Shown here: positions 1 to 7,702 of the stretch, piece after piece
Position numbering within the stretch: the first letter of the stretch is position 1
Layout: the number at the start of each line of letters is the position of its first letter
Notes under the pieces: model-generated
The model's input: only the letters and a program-made list of their open reading frames with translations
What the model was told of the DNA's origin: nothing
Database searches by the model: none
Assembly: GCA_030592825.1 (NCBI GenBank)
Contig: JAUVIG010000087.1
Coordinates: 1-11,299, forward strand
Length of the DNA: 11,299 nucleotides
Origin: Chlorobiota bacterium
GTDB taxonomy: Bacteria; Bacteroidota; Bacteroidia; Bacteroidales; JAADGE01
Reading direction: 5' to 3'
Position numbers and translations under genes: made by a program

Positions 1-995
1 ACAGAACTATCTTCTAAAGTTATTCCGTCATCTGTAACTTCAGGATCTTGGTTTTGCTCACCGTCAGTAAACAATAAAACTACTTTTGTTACACCAAGGG
101 CTGTATTTCCTTGAAGTTTATTTTTTCCGTCTAATAAACCGGGTCCCATTGCTGTTGACCCGCCGGGATTTTGGGTACTCATTGAATTTGTTAAAGTATT
201 TGAAATTATTGTACCGGAAGAAGCGGTAATAAAACCATCAGTTATCAGTTCGTCGGTATCAATAACATCAGTTGCAAAATAAGTTAAGCTGACAGCATCC
301 TTATCATCAATCAGAAAATCTTCCATGGTAGTTGAAAAAATTTCTACCCAGTCTTTTAACAAAGTCCAACGGATATCAGTTCCTCCTTGCACAGTCCAAC
401 CCATGCTTCCGGATCTGTCCAATACATAAACGATTTTTACAGGTATTCGTTTAACCGGAATTCTAAATGTTTTATTAATATCTTCATATTCTTCTTCTTC
501 CCATAAGAAATCTCCAATTTCAATTGCAAACTCAATATATCCAAGATTATCTACACAAATATCAGCTCCTGTCATTGTAATCACACCTGTAGCTTTATTA
601 AAATTAGCATCAGTGAAAAAACTGCTGCCATCAGAACATAGATTGGTTCCTTTATCAAAAGTGTATTCTGCTTCGGAAACATTGATATCTCCCCAAGTAA
701 ACGTGACACCGGAAATTAACGGAATTTGTAAGCAATAATCTGTACCGATTACTGCAGGCGGTAAATATATGACGTTACCGATTACATATCCATTTTCAAT
801 AAACGGATCACTTCCTGTACAAACATCATCATTTTCATAATCAGTTGGGTCAGAACTTATAATCAGCTCTTGTGCCGTTAAATTAAAAGTTATAATTACA
901 AGCAGAAATAATGTAAAGAACTTAAATAAACCCGTACCGATTTTTTCAAAGGAACGGCCTGTCCTTTTTTGAATTTTTTGTTTTTTAATTTCCAT
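1..995 (-). CDS. Secreted von Willebrand factor A domain protein, 3' end outside the window
   Basis: This is an open frame of 331 codons that starts at the ATG at 995 and runs off the left edge, so the C-terminus is unseen. Residues 1-21 are basic, followed by a hydrophobic stretch to about residue 40 and an Ala-Gln-Glu cleavage-like site, so it is probably exported. Residues 45-180 hold four cysteines (59, 88, 120, 147) and no domain I recognise. From residue 187 it is a vWA domain: KIVYVLD leads into the MIDAS triad D193-x-S195-x-S197, with T281 (in STAMGPGL) and D311 (in LLFTDGEQ) at the places of the other two metal-binding loops. All five metal ligands are therefore present, so it should bind a divalent cation and a partner protein or surface. 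In Bacteroidota such proteins are often surface or secreted adhesins with a C-terminal sorting domain; that part cannot be checked here. It is transcribed divergently from the carbonic anhydrase. Confidence 0.9.
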   Translation of the reverse strand, partial: MEIKKQKIQKRTGRSFEKIGTGLFKFFTLFLLVIITFNLTAQELIISSDPTDYENDDVCTGSDPFIENGYVIGNVIYLPPAVIGTDYCLQIPLISGVTFTWGDINVSEAEYTFDKGTNLCSDGSSFFTDANFNKATGVITMTGADICVDNLGYIEFAIEIGDFLWEEEEYEDINKTFRIPVKRIPVKIVYVLDRSGSMGWTVQGGTDIRWTLLKDWVEIFSTTMEDFLIDDKDAVSLTYFATDVIDTDELITDGFITASSGTIISNTLTNSMSTQNPGGSTAMGPGLLDGKNKLQGNTALGVTKVVLLFTDGEQNQDPEVTDDGITLEDSS

Positions 996-1487
996 AATGA
1001 TCTGTTTTGTTTAAGAATTATTAATTAATTAAAATGCTATATGCTTTAAGGTCAGATAATAAGGAAGTCTTTACGTAAAAAAATAATTTTATATACTTAA
1101 TCTCTAAATATACAATAATTTTATTAATACAGAATAAAAAAAATGGTTTTTTTATTATAAAAGTTGAATTAGGTCTTTAAACTCCCAATTTTACTGTAAA
1201 TTACATGCAGTTAGAAATATAAATTTTCGGTAATTTGCAAATTTAGTCGTCAGATGACTTAACAGACAGACACTTCCGGTTAGACAGCCTTTTACTTTTC
1301 TAATTTATTTTACTTTTTTTAGCAAATATTACAAATTCAAGATTTAATTTATGTGTCGGTAAAATTGGCATGGTTTTATTGTAATTGCTATGCCGGATTG
1401 GCATGTTGATAAAAACAATAACAAAAAATATCATATTCATTTTTTATTTGAGAATATTTTATATTTTTAAAAAATAATTAGTTTTAG
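996..1487. other. Divergent intergenic spacer between the vWA gene and the carbonic anhydrase
   Basis: This 492-bp spacer must hold the promoters of both flanking genes. I found no plausible coding frame or tRNA in it and no convincing match to the Bacteroidota promoter pattern (TTTG, then TAnnTTTG). Structure that can be seen: an A/T-only hairpin at 1133-1156 (arms AATAAAAAAA and TTTTTTTATT, loop ATGG), a perfect 12-bp palindrome AATTTGCAAATT at 1232-1243, and the GGCAT repeats listed separately near 1364-1405. In DNA this AT-rich, the first two can arise by chance. Confidence 0.6.
1364..1405. repeat. Repeated ATTGGCATG/ATAGCATG-like boxes upstream of the carbonic anhydrase
   Basis: AATTGGCATG-type boxes occur at 1364-1372 and 1397-1405: A-TTGGCATG in the first and ATTGGCATG in the second, 33 bp apart start to start. 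Between them ATGCC at 1390-1394 forms an inverted pair with GGCAT at 1400-1404 (5-nt loop) and, alternatively, with GGCAT at 1367-1371. The block lies about 85-125 bp upstream of the carbonic anhydrase start, a reasonable place for an operator or leader structure. GC-containing repeats stand out in this AT-rich spacer, but no known regulator site is recognised. Confidence 0.35.
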
Positions 1488-2159
1488 ATGAAATATTTGA
1501 AAATTAATGAATTGATTGAGAATAATGATCTTTGGATTAAAGAGAAATTAGAGGAAGATAAAGATTATTTTATAAAACTTTCTGAAGACCAAACTCCGAG
1601 ATATTTAATGATTAGTTGTTCGGACAGCAGAGTACCGTTGAACTCATTAGTAAAAGCTGAACCGGGCGAGATATTTATTCATCGAAATATTGCTAATCAG
1701 GTAAACATAACAGATATTAATTTTTTATCTGTTTTGGAATATTCTATTGAATATTTATTTATTAAACATATTATTATTGTAGGTCATTATAGTTGCGGAG
1801 GTATTGCTGCTGCTGTAGATGGCGTAGATCAAGGTCTTGTTGAAAATTGGATATCGCCCGTTAATGATTTATATAATAAAAATATTGTTGAATTATCTCA
1901 GATTAATGATGCTCAAAAAAGACTTGATCGTTTGTCAGAGATTAATGCAATTGAGCAAGCTAAAAATATTATAAAAACTCCTGTATATCAACGTTCTTTG
2001 AAAAATAAAAAATTTCCGATGATTCATGCCTGGATTTTTGATATTTATACGGGAAAAATTATTAAACAAGATTTAAAGAAAGAACAATTGATTAGAGACG
2101 GTTTATTACCTGATTATTATTTAACTCATATTGAAACCAATAAAACATATTATGAATAG
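1488..2159 (+). CDS. Beta-class carbonic anhydrase
   Basis: This 223-residue protein catalyses the reversible hydration of CO2 to bicarbonate, normally in the cytoplasm, where it supplies bicarbonate to carboxylases and buffers pH. The family's zinc and catalytic residues are all visible: C44 and the D46-x-R48 dyad in SCSDSRVP, and H100 and C103 in GHYSCGG. HRNIAN at 65-70 is the other conserved stretch. Length and spacing match E. coli Can (220 residues; ligands at 42, 44, 98, 101), so it belongs to the plant/Can-type branch of the beta class. There is no signal peptide. The ATG is preceded by an A/T-rich leader without a clear Shine-Dalgarno site. Its last 8 bases overlap the start of the downstream serine hydrolase, so the two are probably co-transcribed and translationally coupled. 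I leave the symbol empty because can, cynT and generic names are used inconsistently for this subfamily. Confidence 0.96.
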   Translation: MKYLKINELIENNDLWIKEKLEEDKDYFIKLSEDQTPRYLMISCSDSRVPLNSLVKAEPGEIFIHRNIANQVNITDINFLSVLEYSIEYLFIKHIIIVGHYSCGGIAAAVDGVDQGLVENWISPVNDLYNKNIVELSQINDAQKRLDRLSEINAIEQAKNIIKTPVYQRSLKNKKFPMIHAWIFDIYTGKIIKQDLKKEQLIRDGLLPDYYLTHIETNKTYYE

Positions 2160-3699
2160 ATATTACAGATTTTTTACTGCAAGTTTATTGCTTCTTTTCT
2201 CTTTTAATTTTTATGCACAAGATAAAGCAGGAATTGATTTTACAGAACTTGATAAATATTTAAATAAGGCATTGAATGAATGGCAAATACCCGGAATGGC
2301 AGTAGCCATTGTACAAGGGGATTCAATTGTTTTTGCAAAAGGTTACGGTATAAGAGAATTCGGCAAAGAAGATAAAGTCGATACAAAAACTTTATTTGCA
2401 ACAGCATCGAATACAAAATCATTTACTTCCGGAGCTTTATCTAAATTGGTTGATCAAGGAAAAATTTCTTGGGATGATAAAGTGACAGATTATTTGCCTT
2501 GGTTCAGGATGTATAATAATTATGTAACAGGAGAAATGACAATTCGTGATTTGCTGTGTCACAGAAGCGGTTTAAAAACGTTCAGTGGTGATTTATTATG
2601 GTATGAAACTAATTATACAAGTAGAGAAGTTATTGAAAGAGCGCAATATTTAAAACCTGAATACGGTTTTAGAACTCATTTCGGATATTCAAACATTATG
2701 TTTTCTGCAGCAGGAGAAATTATTCCTGCGGTAACAGGTTTAACTTGGGAAGATTATATCAGAAATAATTTTTTCGAGAAATTGGATATGAAAAATTCTT
2801 TGCTTTCTGTTTCTGAATTGGAAGGGAAAACAAATATTGCAATTCCGCATCATATTGAAGCCGGTAAAGATCCGCTCCCTATAAAATATATGTCATGGGA
2901 TAATGTGGCTCCGGCAGCTGCGATAATTTCTAATGTGGAAGATATGAGTAAATGGTTAATTTTGCAAATGAATGAAGGTATTTATAAAAATGACACAATA
3001 CTTGATGAAATGCAAATTTGGGAAATGCAATCAACTCAAACACCTGATAATTCAAGTAAAGGATGGTTAAATTATTTTCCTACAAAACATTTTAGTTCTT
3101 ATGGATTAGGATGGTCATTATTTGATTATCAGGGTGTAAAAGTTGTAAATCACGGAGGTGGTGCTGACGGTATGATTTCTCAAACTATGTATGTGCCTGA
3201 AAAAGATTTTGGAATGGTGGTTTTAACGAACAATATAAATTATTTACCGACAGCGTTAATGTACTATATTATAGATGATTATTTCGGAGAGACTGCAAAA
3301 GACTGGAGTAAGTTTTATATGAGAGTGTATAAGTACGGCAAAAAAAAGGATAAAAATGATGAAGAGGAAAAGTATAAGAACAGAGTTTTAAATACAAAAC
3401 CAAGTTTAAAATTATCTGGTTATACAGGAACCTATGGCGGTGATTTATACGGCAACGCAGAAGTAACAATAGAAGACGGTCATTTAGTTCTTGACTTTTT
3501 ACCTTCACAGGTATTAATTGGTGATTTATCTCATTGGCATTATAATACTTTTATAATAAAGTTAAAAAATTCACCAACCCTACCTGAAGGAACAGTCAAT
3601 TTTGTTATTGGAATTGACGGAAAGGTTGAAGAACTTAAAGTTGATATACCTAATCCGGATTTTCATTTCACGGAATTAGAGTTTAAGAAGTTGGACTAA
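2152..3699 (+). CDS. Secreted serine hydrolase of the beta-lactamase/penicillin-binding-protein (class C-like) family
   Basis: I place the start at ATG 2152, giving 515 residues and a classical signal peptide (MNRYYRFF, a leucine-rich core, then FYAQ at about residue 23). A longer frame from a TTG at 2131 would add seven residues inside the upstream gene and blur the signal peptide, so it is less likely. Motifs of the serine beta-lactamase/DD-peptidase fold are present in order: the nucleophile motif S86-N-T-K89, Y179-S-N181 and H334-G-G336 replacing the KTG box. This HGG variant is typical of the AmpC-like esterase/D-aminopeptidase/PBP4* group, so peptidase or esterase action on cell-wall or D-amino-acid substrates is more likely than antibiotic hydrolysis. 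Residues from about 415 form a beta-rich tail starting KLSGYTGTYGG, like the DUF3471-type C-terminal domain of these proteins. Expected location is the periplasm. It overlaps the carbonic anhydrase by 8 bp and is followed at once by an inverted repeat and a terminator. Confidence 0.92.
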   Translation: MNRYYRFFTASLLLLFSFNFYAQDKAGIDFTELDKYLNKALNEWQIPGMAVAIVQGDSIVFAKGYGIREFGKEDKVDTKTLFATASNTKSFTSGALSKLVDQGKISWDDKVTDYLPWFRMYNNYVTGEMTIRDLLCHRSGLKTFSGDLLWYETNYTSREVIERAQYLKPEYGFRTHFGYSNIMFSAAGEIIPAVTGLTWEDYIRNNFFEKLDMKNSLLSVSELEGKTNIAIPHHIEAGKDPLPIKYMSWDNVAPAAAIISNVEDMSKWLILQMNEGIYKNDTILDEMQIWEMQSTQTPDNSSKGWLNYFPTKHFSSYGLGWSLFDYQGVKVVNHGGGADGMISQTMYVPEKDFGMVVLTNNINYLPTALMYYIIDDYFGETAKDWSKFYMRVYKYGKKKDKNDEEEKYKNRVLNTKPSLKLSGYTGTYGGDLYGNAEVTIEDGHLVLDFLPSQVLIGDLSHWHYNTFIIKLKNSPTLPEGTVNFVIGIDGKVEELKVDIPNPDFHFTELEFKKLD

Positions 3700-3859
3700 G
3701 GCATTGTAATTAAATAACCTGTGCATTTACACTTGTTCTTTTTAATTTTTATTTCGTTATAAAAACTTTAAATAAACTGTGGCTATTCGCAGTTTTTATG
3801 CCTTGTAAAAATTAAAAATAACTACGTCTATTCTGCACACTTTATTTAATTACAAAGCC
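3700..3859. repeat. 160-bp imperfect inverted repeat (MITE-like or structured intergenic element)
   Basis: The base directly after the hydrolase stop codon begins a long dyad. The outer 26 bp (3700-3725) match the reverse complement of 3834-3859 at 23 positions. Further in, TTTTTAATTTTTA (3739-3751) pairs with TAAAAATTAAAAA (3806-3818), and ATAAAAACT (3759-3767) with AGTTTTTAT (3791-3799). All three pairs share nearly the same centre (coordinate sums 7557-7559), so the whole segment can fold into one long hairpin. An alternative small hairpin sits at 3774-3795 with loop GCTATT. No target-site duplication is evident and there is no coding frame. It may be a miniature transposable element or a repeat with a role in 3'-end processing. 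Confidence 0.7.
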
Positions 3860-3871
3860 TAAATAAAAATG

Positions 3872-3897
3872 AAGACAGCTTATTGCTGTCTTTTTTT
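3872..3897 (+). terminator. Rho-independent terminator of the carbonic anhydrase-hydrolase unit
   Basis: A stem AAGACAGC/GCTGTCTT with loop TTATT (core arms 3874-3879 and 3885-3890) is followed by a run of seven T on the plus strand (3891-3897). The T-run overlaps the stop codon of fmt on the opposite strand. On the minus strand the hairpin is followed by TTCATTTTT, a weaker tail, so it may also help end the fmt transcript. Confidence 0.85.
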
Positions 3898-4876
3898 ATA
3901 CTGTTTGATATTTTGATATATCAAATCCGTTTAAAAGTTCTTTAACATTCATCTGTTTTTTTCCTTGAATTTGAAGTGCTTTAAGACTTATATATCCGTC
4001 TCTTGTTGCTATATTAATATAAGTTTTATTATCTGAAATAATTGAACCCGGCAAGAAATTATGTTCCTCTGAAATTTTTTCTGTTAAAAACATTTTCACA
4101 GAGATTATATTTTCAGATCCGACATTTACCATTTTCGTCCAAGCTGTCGGGTAGGGGCTCATGCCTCTGATAAAATTATAAACGTTACCGGCAGATTGAT
4201 CCCAATTGATTTCACAATTTTCTTTAAAAATTTTATTTGCCGGTTTTAAATTATCCGGATCTTTTGAAAATTGTTTTTGAGATATTGCATTTACCTCATT
4301 TTTTATAATTGTTTCAACAGTTTTAACAATTAACTCACCGCCAATAAACATCAACTTGTCGTGAAGTTCACCGGCTGTTTCATTTGGCAAAATATTAACT
4401 TTTTCTTGAAAAATGATATTTCCGGTATCAATTTCCTTTTCAATAAAAAAAGTAGTAACTCCGGTTATACTTTCACCATTAATAATTGCATGATTTATCG
4501 GTGCTGCACCTCTGTAATTCGGAAGCAATGATGCATGCAAGTTTATTGTTCCGAATTCCGGCATATCCCAAACAACTTCGGGCAACATTCGAAAGGCAAC
4601 AACAACATTTAAATCTGCTTTTAATGCTTTAAGGTCTTTTACAAATTGTTCATTTTTCAAATTCGCAGGTTGTAATAAAGCTAAGTTATTTTCTGTTGCA
4701 TATTTTTTTACGGCAGATGCTTGGAGTTTTTTACCTCTTCCTGCCGGTTTATCCGGTGCAGTGATAACACCTATAATATTGAAACCGTTTTTATGCAATG
4801 ATTTTAAACTTTCGACCGCAAAATCCGGAGTTCCCATGAATATTATTCTGAATTTATCTTTTGTTTTGCTACTCAT
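3896..4876 (-). CDS. fmt: Methionyl-tRNA formyltransferase
   Basis: This 326-residue cytoplasmic enzyme transfers the formyl group of 10-formyltetrahydrofolate to Met-tRNA(fMet), making the initiator for translation. The Rossmann-like N-terminal domain begins FMGTPDFAVESL (residues 13-24). The folate-site catalytic residues are visible as N112 and H114 in INLHASLLP and D150 in EKEIDTGNI, matching N-H-D of the formyltransferase family. SLLPNYRGAAP at 116-126 is the family signature. Residues from about 210 form the C-terminal OB-like tRNA-binding domain. Length is normal (E. coli Fmt has 315 residues). The usual partner def is not adjacent. Only 12 bp separate its ATG from the stop ending the DNA-glycosylase remnant upstream, with no room for a promoter of its own in that gap, so it is probably transcribed from a promoter within or upstream of the remnant. 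Confidence 0.97.
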   Translation of the reverse strand: MSSKTKDKFRIIFMGTPDFAVESLKSLHKNGFNIIGVITAPDKPAGRGKKLQASAVKKYATENNLALLQPANLKNEQFVKDLKALKADLNVVVAFRMLPEVVWDMPEFGTINLHASLLPNYRGAAPINHAIINGESITGVTTFFIEKEIDTGNIIFQEKVNILPNETAGELHDKLMFIGGELIVKTVETIIKNEVNAISQKQFSKDPDNLKPANKIFKENCEINWDQSAGNVYNFIRGMSPYPTAWTKMVNVGSENIISVKMFLTEKISEEHNFLPGSIISDNKTYINIATRDGYISLKALQIQGKKQMNVKELLNGFDISKYQTV

Positions 4877-4888
4877 TTATTAAAGTTT

Positions 4889-5179
4889 TTAAATATTATT
4901 TGCTTCCTCATTTTTGATATTTGAGTCTAAACTTCCTTTTCTTTTACAAAATATTAATGTGTCCTAAAGTGCAATATTATTATTTTTTAATAGTTTTTGC
5001 TTTATTTTATTGTCTTTTGAATATTCGGTTTCAAAAATATCAAACATAATTTTCCAAAAAGCATTATTTTTATATCCGTAATATTCATTAATTTCTAATG
5101 AAATTTTTCCGGGCATTGTTCCCAAAATTAATATCTTTGCATCAAATTGTACAATCGGCGGAAAAGAATATGAATCCAT
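4889..5179 (-). pseudogene. Decayed uracil/hypoxanthine-DNA glycosylase gene (in-frame amber stop, C-terminal half missing)
   Basis: From ATG 5179 the frame reads 71 residues and stops at TAG (4964-4966). The N-terminus FPPIVQFDAKILILGTMPG, then SLEINEYYGYKNNAFWKIM, is the pattern of the DNA-deoxyinosine glycosylase (family 6 uracil-DNA glycosylase, HDG) group, normally about 160-170 residues. Ignoring the TAG, the same frame continues as DTLIFCKRKGSLDSNIKNE (residues 73 onward), which fits the family's expected ALWDVL..C.R.GSLDS.I.NE stretch. The TAG sits exactly where tryptophan is usual, so a single TGG to TAG change explains it. After 25 more codons the frame ends at TAA 4889-4891, 12 bp before fmt, so the C-terminal half of the enzyme is gone. 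TAG ends the carbonic anhydrase in this same window, so stop recoding is an unlikely rescue. I call it a pseudogene; the family assignment is from remembered motif patterns. Confidence 0.75.
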
Positions 5180-5299
5180 TTTTATAATAATTTCCTAAAA
5201 TTATAAAATATATTACAAAACATAAAATGATTAAATTTCGTTTAAAACAAATAAATTGGTGCAAAAAACTGAATTTAATAACTTTCAATCTAATTTAAA
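5180..5299. other. Divergent spacer between the glycosylase remnant and the small-protein frame
   Basis: About 120 bp, very AT-rich, upstream of two decayed or doubtful genes that point away from each other. It probably held both promoters, and the minus-strand one may now drive fmt. No specific promoter box, operator or RNA gene is recognised. Confidence 0.4.
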
Positions 5300-5539
5300 A
5301 TATTTGATACAACCGATGAAATAATACAAAAACAAAGAGAGATTATTTTTTCAAAAACAGCAAGTGAGCGTTTTATAATCGGAGTTGAATTGATTAATTT
5401 CGGCAGAATAGTTGTTGAAAGCAGTATAAGACAAAAAAATCCGAATATATCAGAAATAGATTTAAAATTTACAGTAAAATCCGTAGGATGTCCAAAAAGG
5501 GACATAAAAAATAAAATAATTTTTAATTATCCACTATAA
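5300..5539 (+). pseudogene. Small conserved-type protein frame with ATA in place of a start codon
   Basis: The frame encodes 79 residues: FDTTDEIIQKQREIIF at the N-terminus, FIIGVELINFGR and VVESSIRQKNPNISEIDLK in the middle. This resembles a family of small (about 80-90 residue), function-unknown bacterial proteins that start near MFDTTPEI and carry an R..NP..SE.EL-type motif; the resemblance is from memory. An in-frame TAA lies at 5291-5293 and no ATG, GTG or TTG occurs between it and the conserved start; the codon where Met is expected is ATA (5300-5302). The first in-frame alternative, a TTG at codon 31, would remove the conserved N-terminus. The last 20 residues (KSVGCPKRDIKNKIIFNYPL) fit the family poorly. 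Most likely a recent pseudogene; use of ATA as a rare start is possible. An antisense frame over the same bases has no family-like features. It ends 27 bp before the protease gene. Confidence 0.55.
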
Positions 5540-5566
5540 ACAACATAGGCAACAAAAATTTATAAT

Positions 5567-7660
5567 ATGAAAAAAAATAAAATAATAATATCAGTAATAT
5601 TTCTTTTTTCAATAATTGCCTCGTTTACTATTGTAAATATACAAAATGAGAAGAATAAGAAGATACTGGAATTAATGAAACAAAGTTTGAAAACTTATCA
5701 TTATGAAGATCTTAATTTCGATAATGATTTTTCTGAAGAAGTATTTAATATTTATATGCAAAAACTTGATTATAATAAAAGGTTTTTCACACAAACTGAC
5801 ATTAACAGATTTGCCGAATATAAATTCAAAATTGATGATGCAGTTACCAACGAAGATTTCATCTTTTTTAATATTACAAAAGATGTTTATATTGAAAGAG
5901 TTAAGGAGTTAAATAAATACATTGAATTTGCATTAAAGCGACCTTTTGATTTCGATATTAATGAAAATATTGAATTAGATTTTGAAAAAAGAAAATTTGC
6001 ACATGATAAAAAGGAGTTAAAACAAAATTGGAAAAAATATTTAAAATATTCCGTAATGATAAAACTTGCGACAAAATTAAGGATACAAGAAGATGCAATA
6101 AAAGATAATGATACTACATATAAAATCAAGACTTTTGCTGAACTTGAAGAAAAATCAAGAGAAGAAGTTAAAAAGACATATGATGATTGGTATTATCGTA
6201 TAACTAAGATAAATGAAAAAGATATAATTTCAATATATTTCAACTCAATAGCAGAGTATTATGATCCTCATACAGGATATTATCCTCCGAAAGATAAAGA
6301 GAACTTTGATATTCATATATCAGGGAAACTTGAAGGAATAGGAGCAACTTTATCGCAACCAAACGCATATATTAAAATAGTGCGAATACTTCCCGGAAGT
6401 GCTTGTTGGAAGCAAGGAGACCTTGAGGTTGGTGATTTAATATTAAAAGTAGGGCAAGGTTCTGAAGACCCTGTAGATGTTGTAGATATGCGTTTAGATG
6501 AAGCAATAAAAATGATCAGAGGTAAGAAAGGGACGGAAGTAAGGCTTACCGTAAAAAAAGCAGACGGGAGCATTATGGTAATTCCGATAATTCGTGATGT
6601 TGTAATAATTGAAGAAACCTTTGCAAAATCAGCTGTTATTTTTGATTCAATAAGAAATAAGAAAATCGGATATATTAATTTACCTCAATTCTATGCCGAT
6701 TTTAGTGATAAAAACGGAAGAAGATGTGCCGAGGATATGGAGAAAGAGATAGTTAAATTAAAAGAAGAAAATATTGAAGGATTGATTATTGATTTAAGGA
6801 ATAACGGAGGCGGTTCTTTAATTGATGCTATTAATATTGTAGGTTTTTTCATTGAAACAGGGCCTGTTGTTCAAGTAAGGTCAAGATACGGAATGCCGCA
6901 AATTTTGGACGATAAAGATTCTCTAATATTATATGAAGATGATCTTGTAATTATGGTAAATGAATTCAGTGCATCTGCATCCGAGATTATGGCTGCCGCA
7001 ATACAGGATTATAACAGAGGGATTATTGCAGGCAGTAATCAAACATACGGTAAAGGAACAGTTCAAAGATTTTTACCTTTTGACAGAATGGTAAAATTTA
7101 ATAATGATTTAAAACCACTTGGAGAGCTTAAGATAACAACCCAAAAGTTTTACAGAATTAACGGTGGTGCTACGCAATTGAAAGGTGTTAAACCTGATAT
7201 TATTTTACCTGATGCATATTCTGAATTAGATATAGGAGAAAAAGAACTTGATAATCCGATTAAATGGGATGAGATACCAAAAGCAGATTACGGTATCATT
7301 AATTCTGCTCAAGATGCAGATTATTTAAGGTCAGAAAGTTTTAAACGTGTATCAAACGATACTTCGTTTCAAATTATTGATAACTATTCTAAATATCTGA
7401 AAAAATTACGAGATAATACATTAGTCAGTTTAAATATTAAAGACTATATGAAAGAAGAAAAGGACAGAAGTATAATAAATAAAAGATTTAAGAATGCAGA
7501 TAACAGAATGTCAGATTTAAAGTTTTATACGACAAAAGTTGATTCTCTGAAATTTTATTCAGATACTGTAAAAACTGCCGGTACTATGTCATGGTTAAGA
7601 GAATTAAAAAAAGATATATATTTGGAAGAGACATTTCAGATAGCTGTTGATATGAATTAA
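5567..7660 (+). CDS. C-terminal processing (tail-specific) protease, peptidase family S41A, Prc/CtpA type
   Basis: This 697-residue protein cleaves substrates near their C-termini in the periplasm; in Gram-negative bacteria the Prc group turns over murein hydrolases, lipoproteins and mis-made proteins. Residues 5-24 are a hydrophobic signal or anchor. Residues about 30-235 correspond to the helical N-terminal domain of tail-specific proteases. A PDZ domain spans about 245-335, with GIGATL at 257-262 as the peptide-binding loop. The catalytic core follows: GLIIDLRNNGGGSL (405-418), then NEFSASASEIMAAA with nucleophile S470, and TYGKGTVQ with the general base K496. The S-K spacing is 26 against 25 in E. 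coli Prc. Residues from about 555 form the Prc-type C-terminal domain. Length is close to E. coli Prc (682), so it is the large Prc kind rather than the short CtpA kind. It is a single-gene unit ending in a strong terminator. Confidence 0.95.
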   Translation: MKKNKIIISVIFLFSIIASFTIVNIQNEKNKKILELMKQSLKTYHYEDLNFDNDFSEEVFNIYMQKLDYNKRFFTQTDINRFAEYKFKIDDAVTNEDFIFFNITKDVYIERVKELNKYIEFALKRPFDFDINENIELDFEKRKFAHDKKELKQNWKKYLKYSVMIKLATKLRIQEDAIKDNDTTYKIKTFAELEEKSREEVKKTYDDWYYRITKINEKDIISIYFNSIAEYYDPHTGYYPPKDKENFDIHISGKLEGIGATLSQPNAYIKIVRILPGSACWKQGDLEVGDLILKVGQGSEDPVDVVDMRLDEAIKMIRGKKGTEVRLTVKKADGSIMVIPIIRDVVIIEETFAKSAVIFDSIRNKKIGYINLPQFYADFSDKNGRRCAEDMEKEIVKLKEENIEGLIIDLRNNGGGSLIDAINIVGFFIETGPVVQVRSRYGMPQILDDKDSLILYEDDLVIMVNEFSASASEIMAAAIQDYNRGIIAGSNQTYGKGTVQRFLPFDRMVKFNNDLKPLGELKITTQKFYRINGGATQLKGVKPDIILPDAYSELDIGEKELDNPIKWDEIPKADYGIINSAQDADYLRSESFKRVSNDTSFQIIDNYSKYLKKLRDNTLVSLNIKDYMKEEKDRSIINKRFKNADNRMSDLKFYTTKVDSLKFYSDTVKTAGTMSWLRELKKDIYLEETFQIAVDMN

Positions 7661-7666
7661 ATTAAG

Positions 7667-7695
7667 GCAACCTATTTCGGTACTATACAGGTTGC
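7667..7695 (+). other. Hairpin in the 3' region of the protease transcript
   Basis: GCAACCT (7667-7673) pairs perfectly with AGGTTGC (7689-7695) over a 15-nt loop. It begins seven bases after the protease stop codon. It has no T-run of its own and is followed 11 bp later by the canonical terminator, so it may stabilise the 3' end or pause polymerase. Confidence 0.5.
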
Positions 7696-7702
7696 TGTAA
7701 GA

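Noticed and set aside
1133..1156. A/T-only hairpin with 10-bp arms as a terminator
   Set aside because: It lies in a divergent promoter spacer, downstream of no gene, and consists only of A-T pairs, so chance is likely.
2131..2151. A TTG-initiated extension of the serine hydrolase
   Set aside because: It adds seven residues inside the carbonic anhydrase gene and places charged residues ahead of an already complete signal peptide; ATG 2152 gives the better start.
2240..3508. Short minus-strand frames inside the serine hydrolase gene
   Set aside because: They are antisense to a well-supported gene and have low-complexity Leu/Ile/Tyr-rich translations typical of AT-rich shadows.
5290..5505. 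A 71-codon minus-strand frame opposite the small-protein frame
   Set aside because: It shows no recognisable motif, while the plus-strand translation over the same bases has a conserved-type pattern.
5703..6573. Short frames in other phases within the protease gene
   Set aside because: They lie wholly inside a gene with intact catalytic motifs and show no domain-like sequence.
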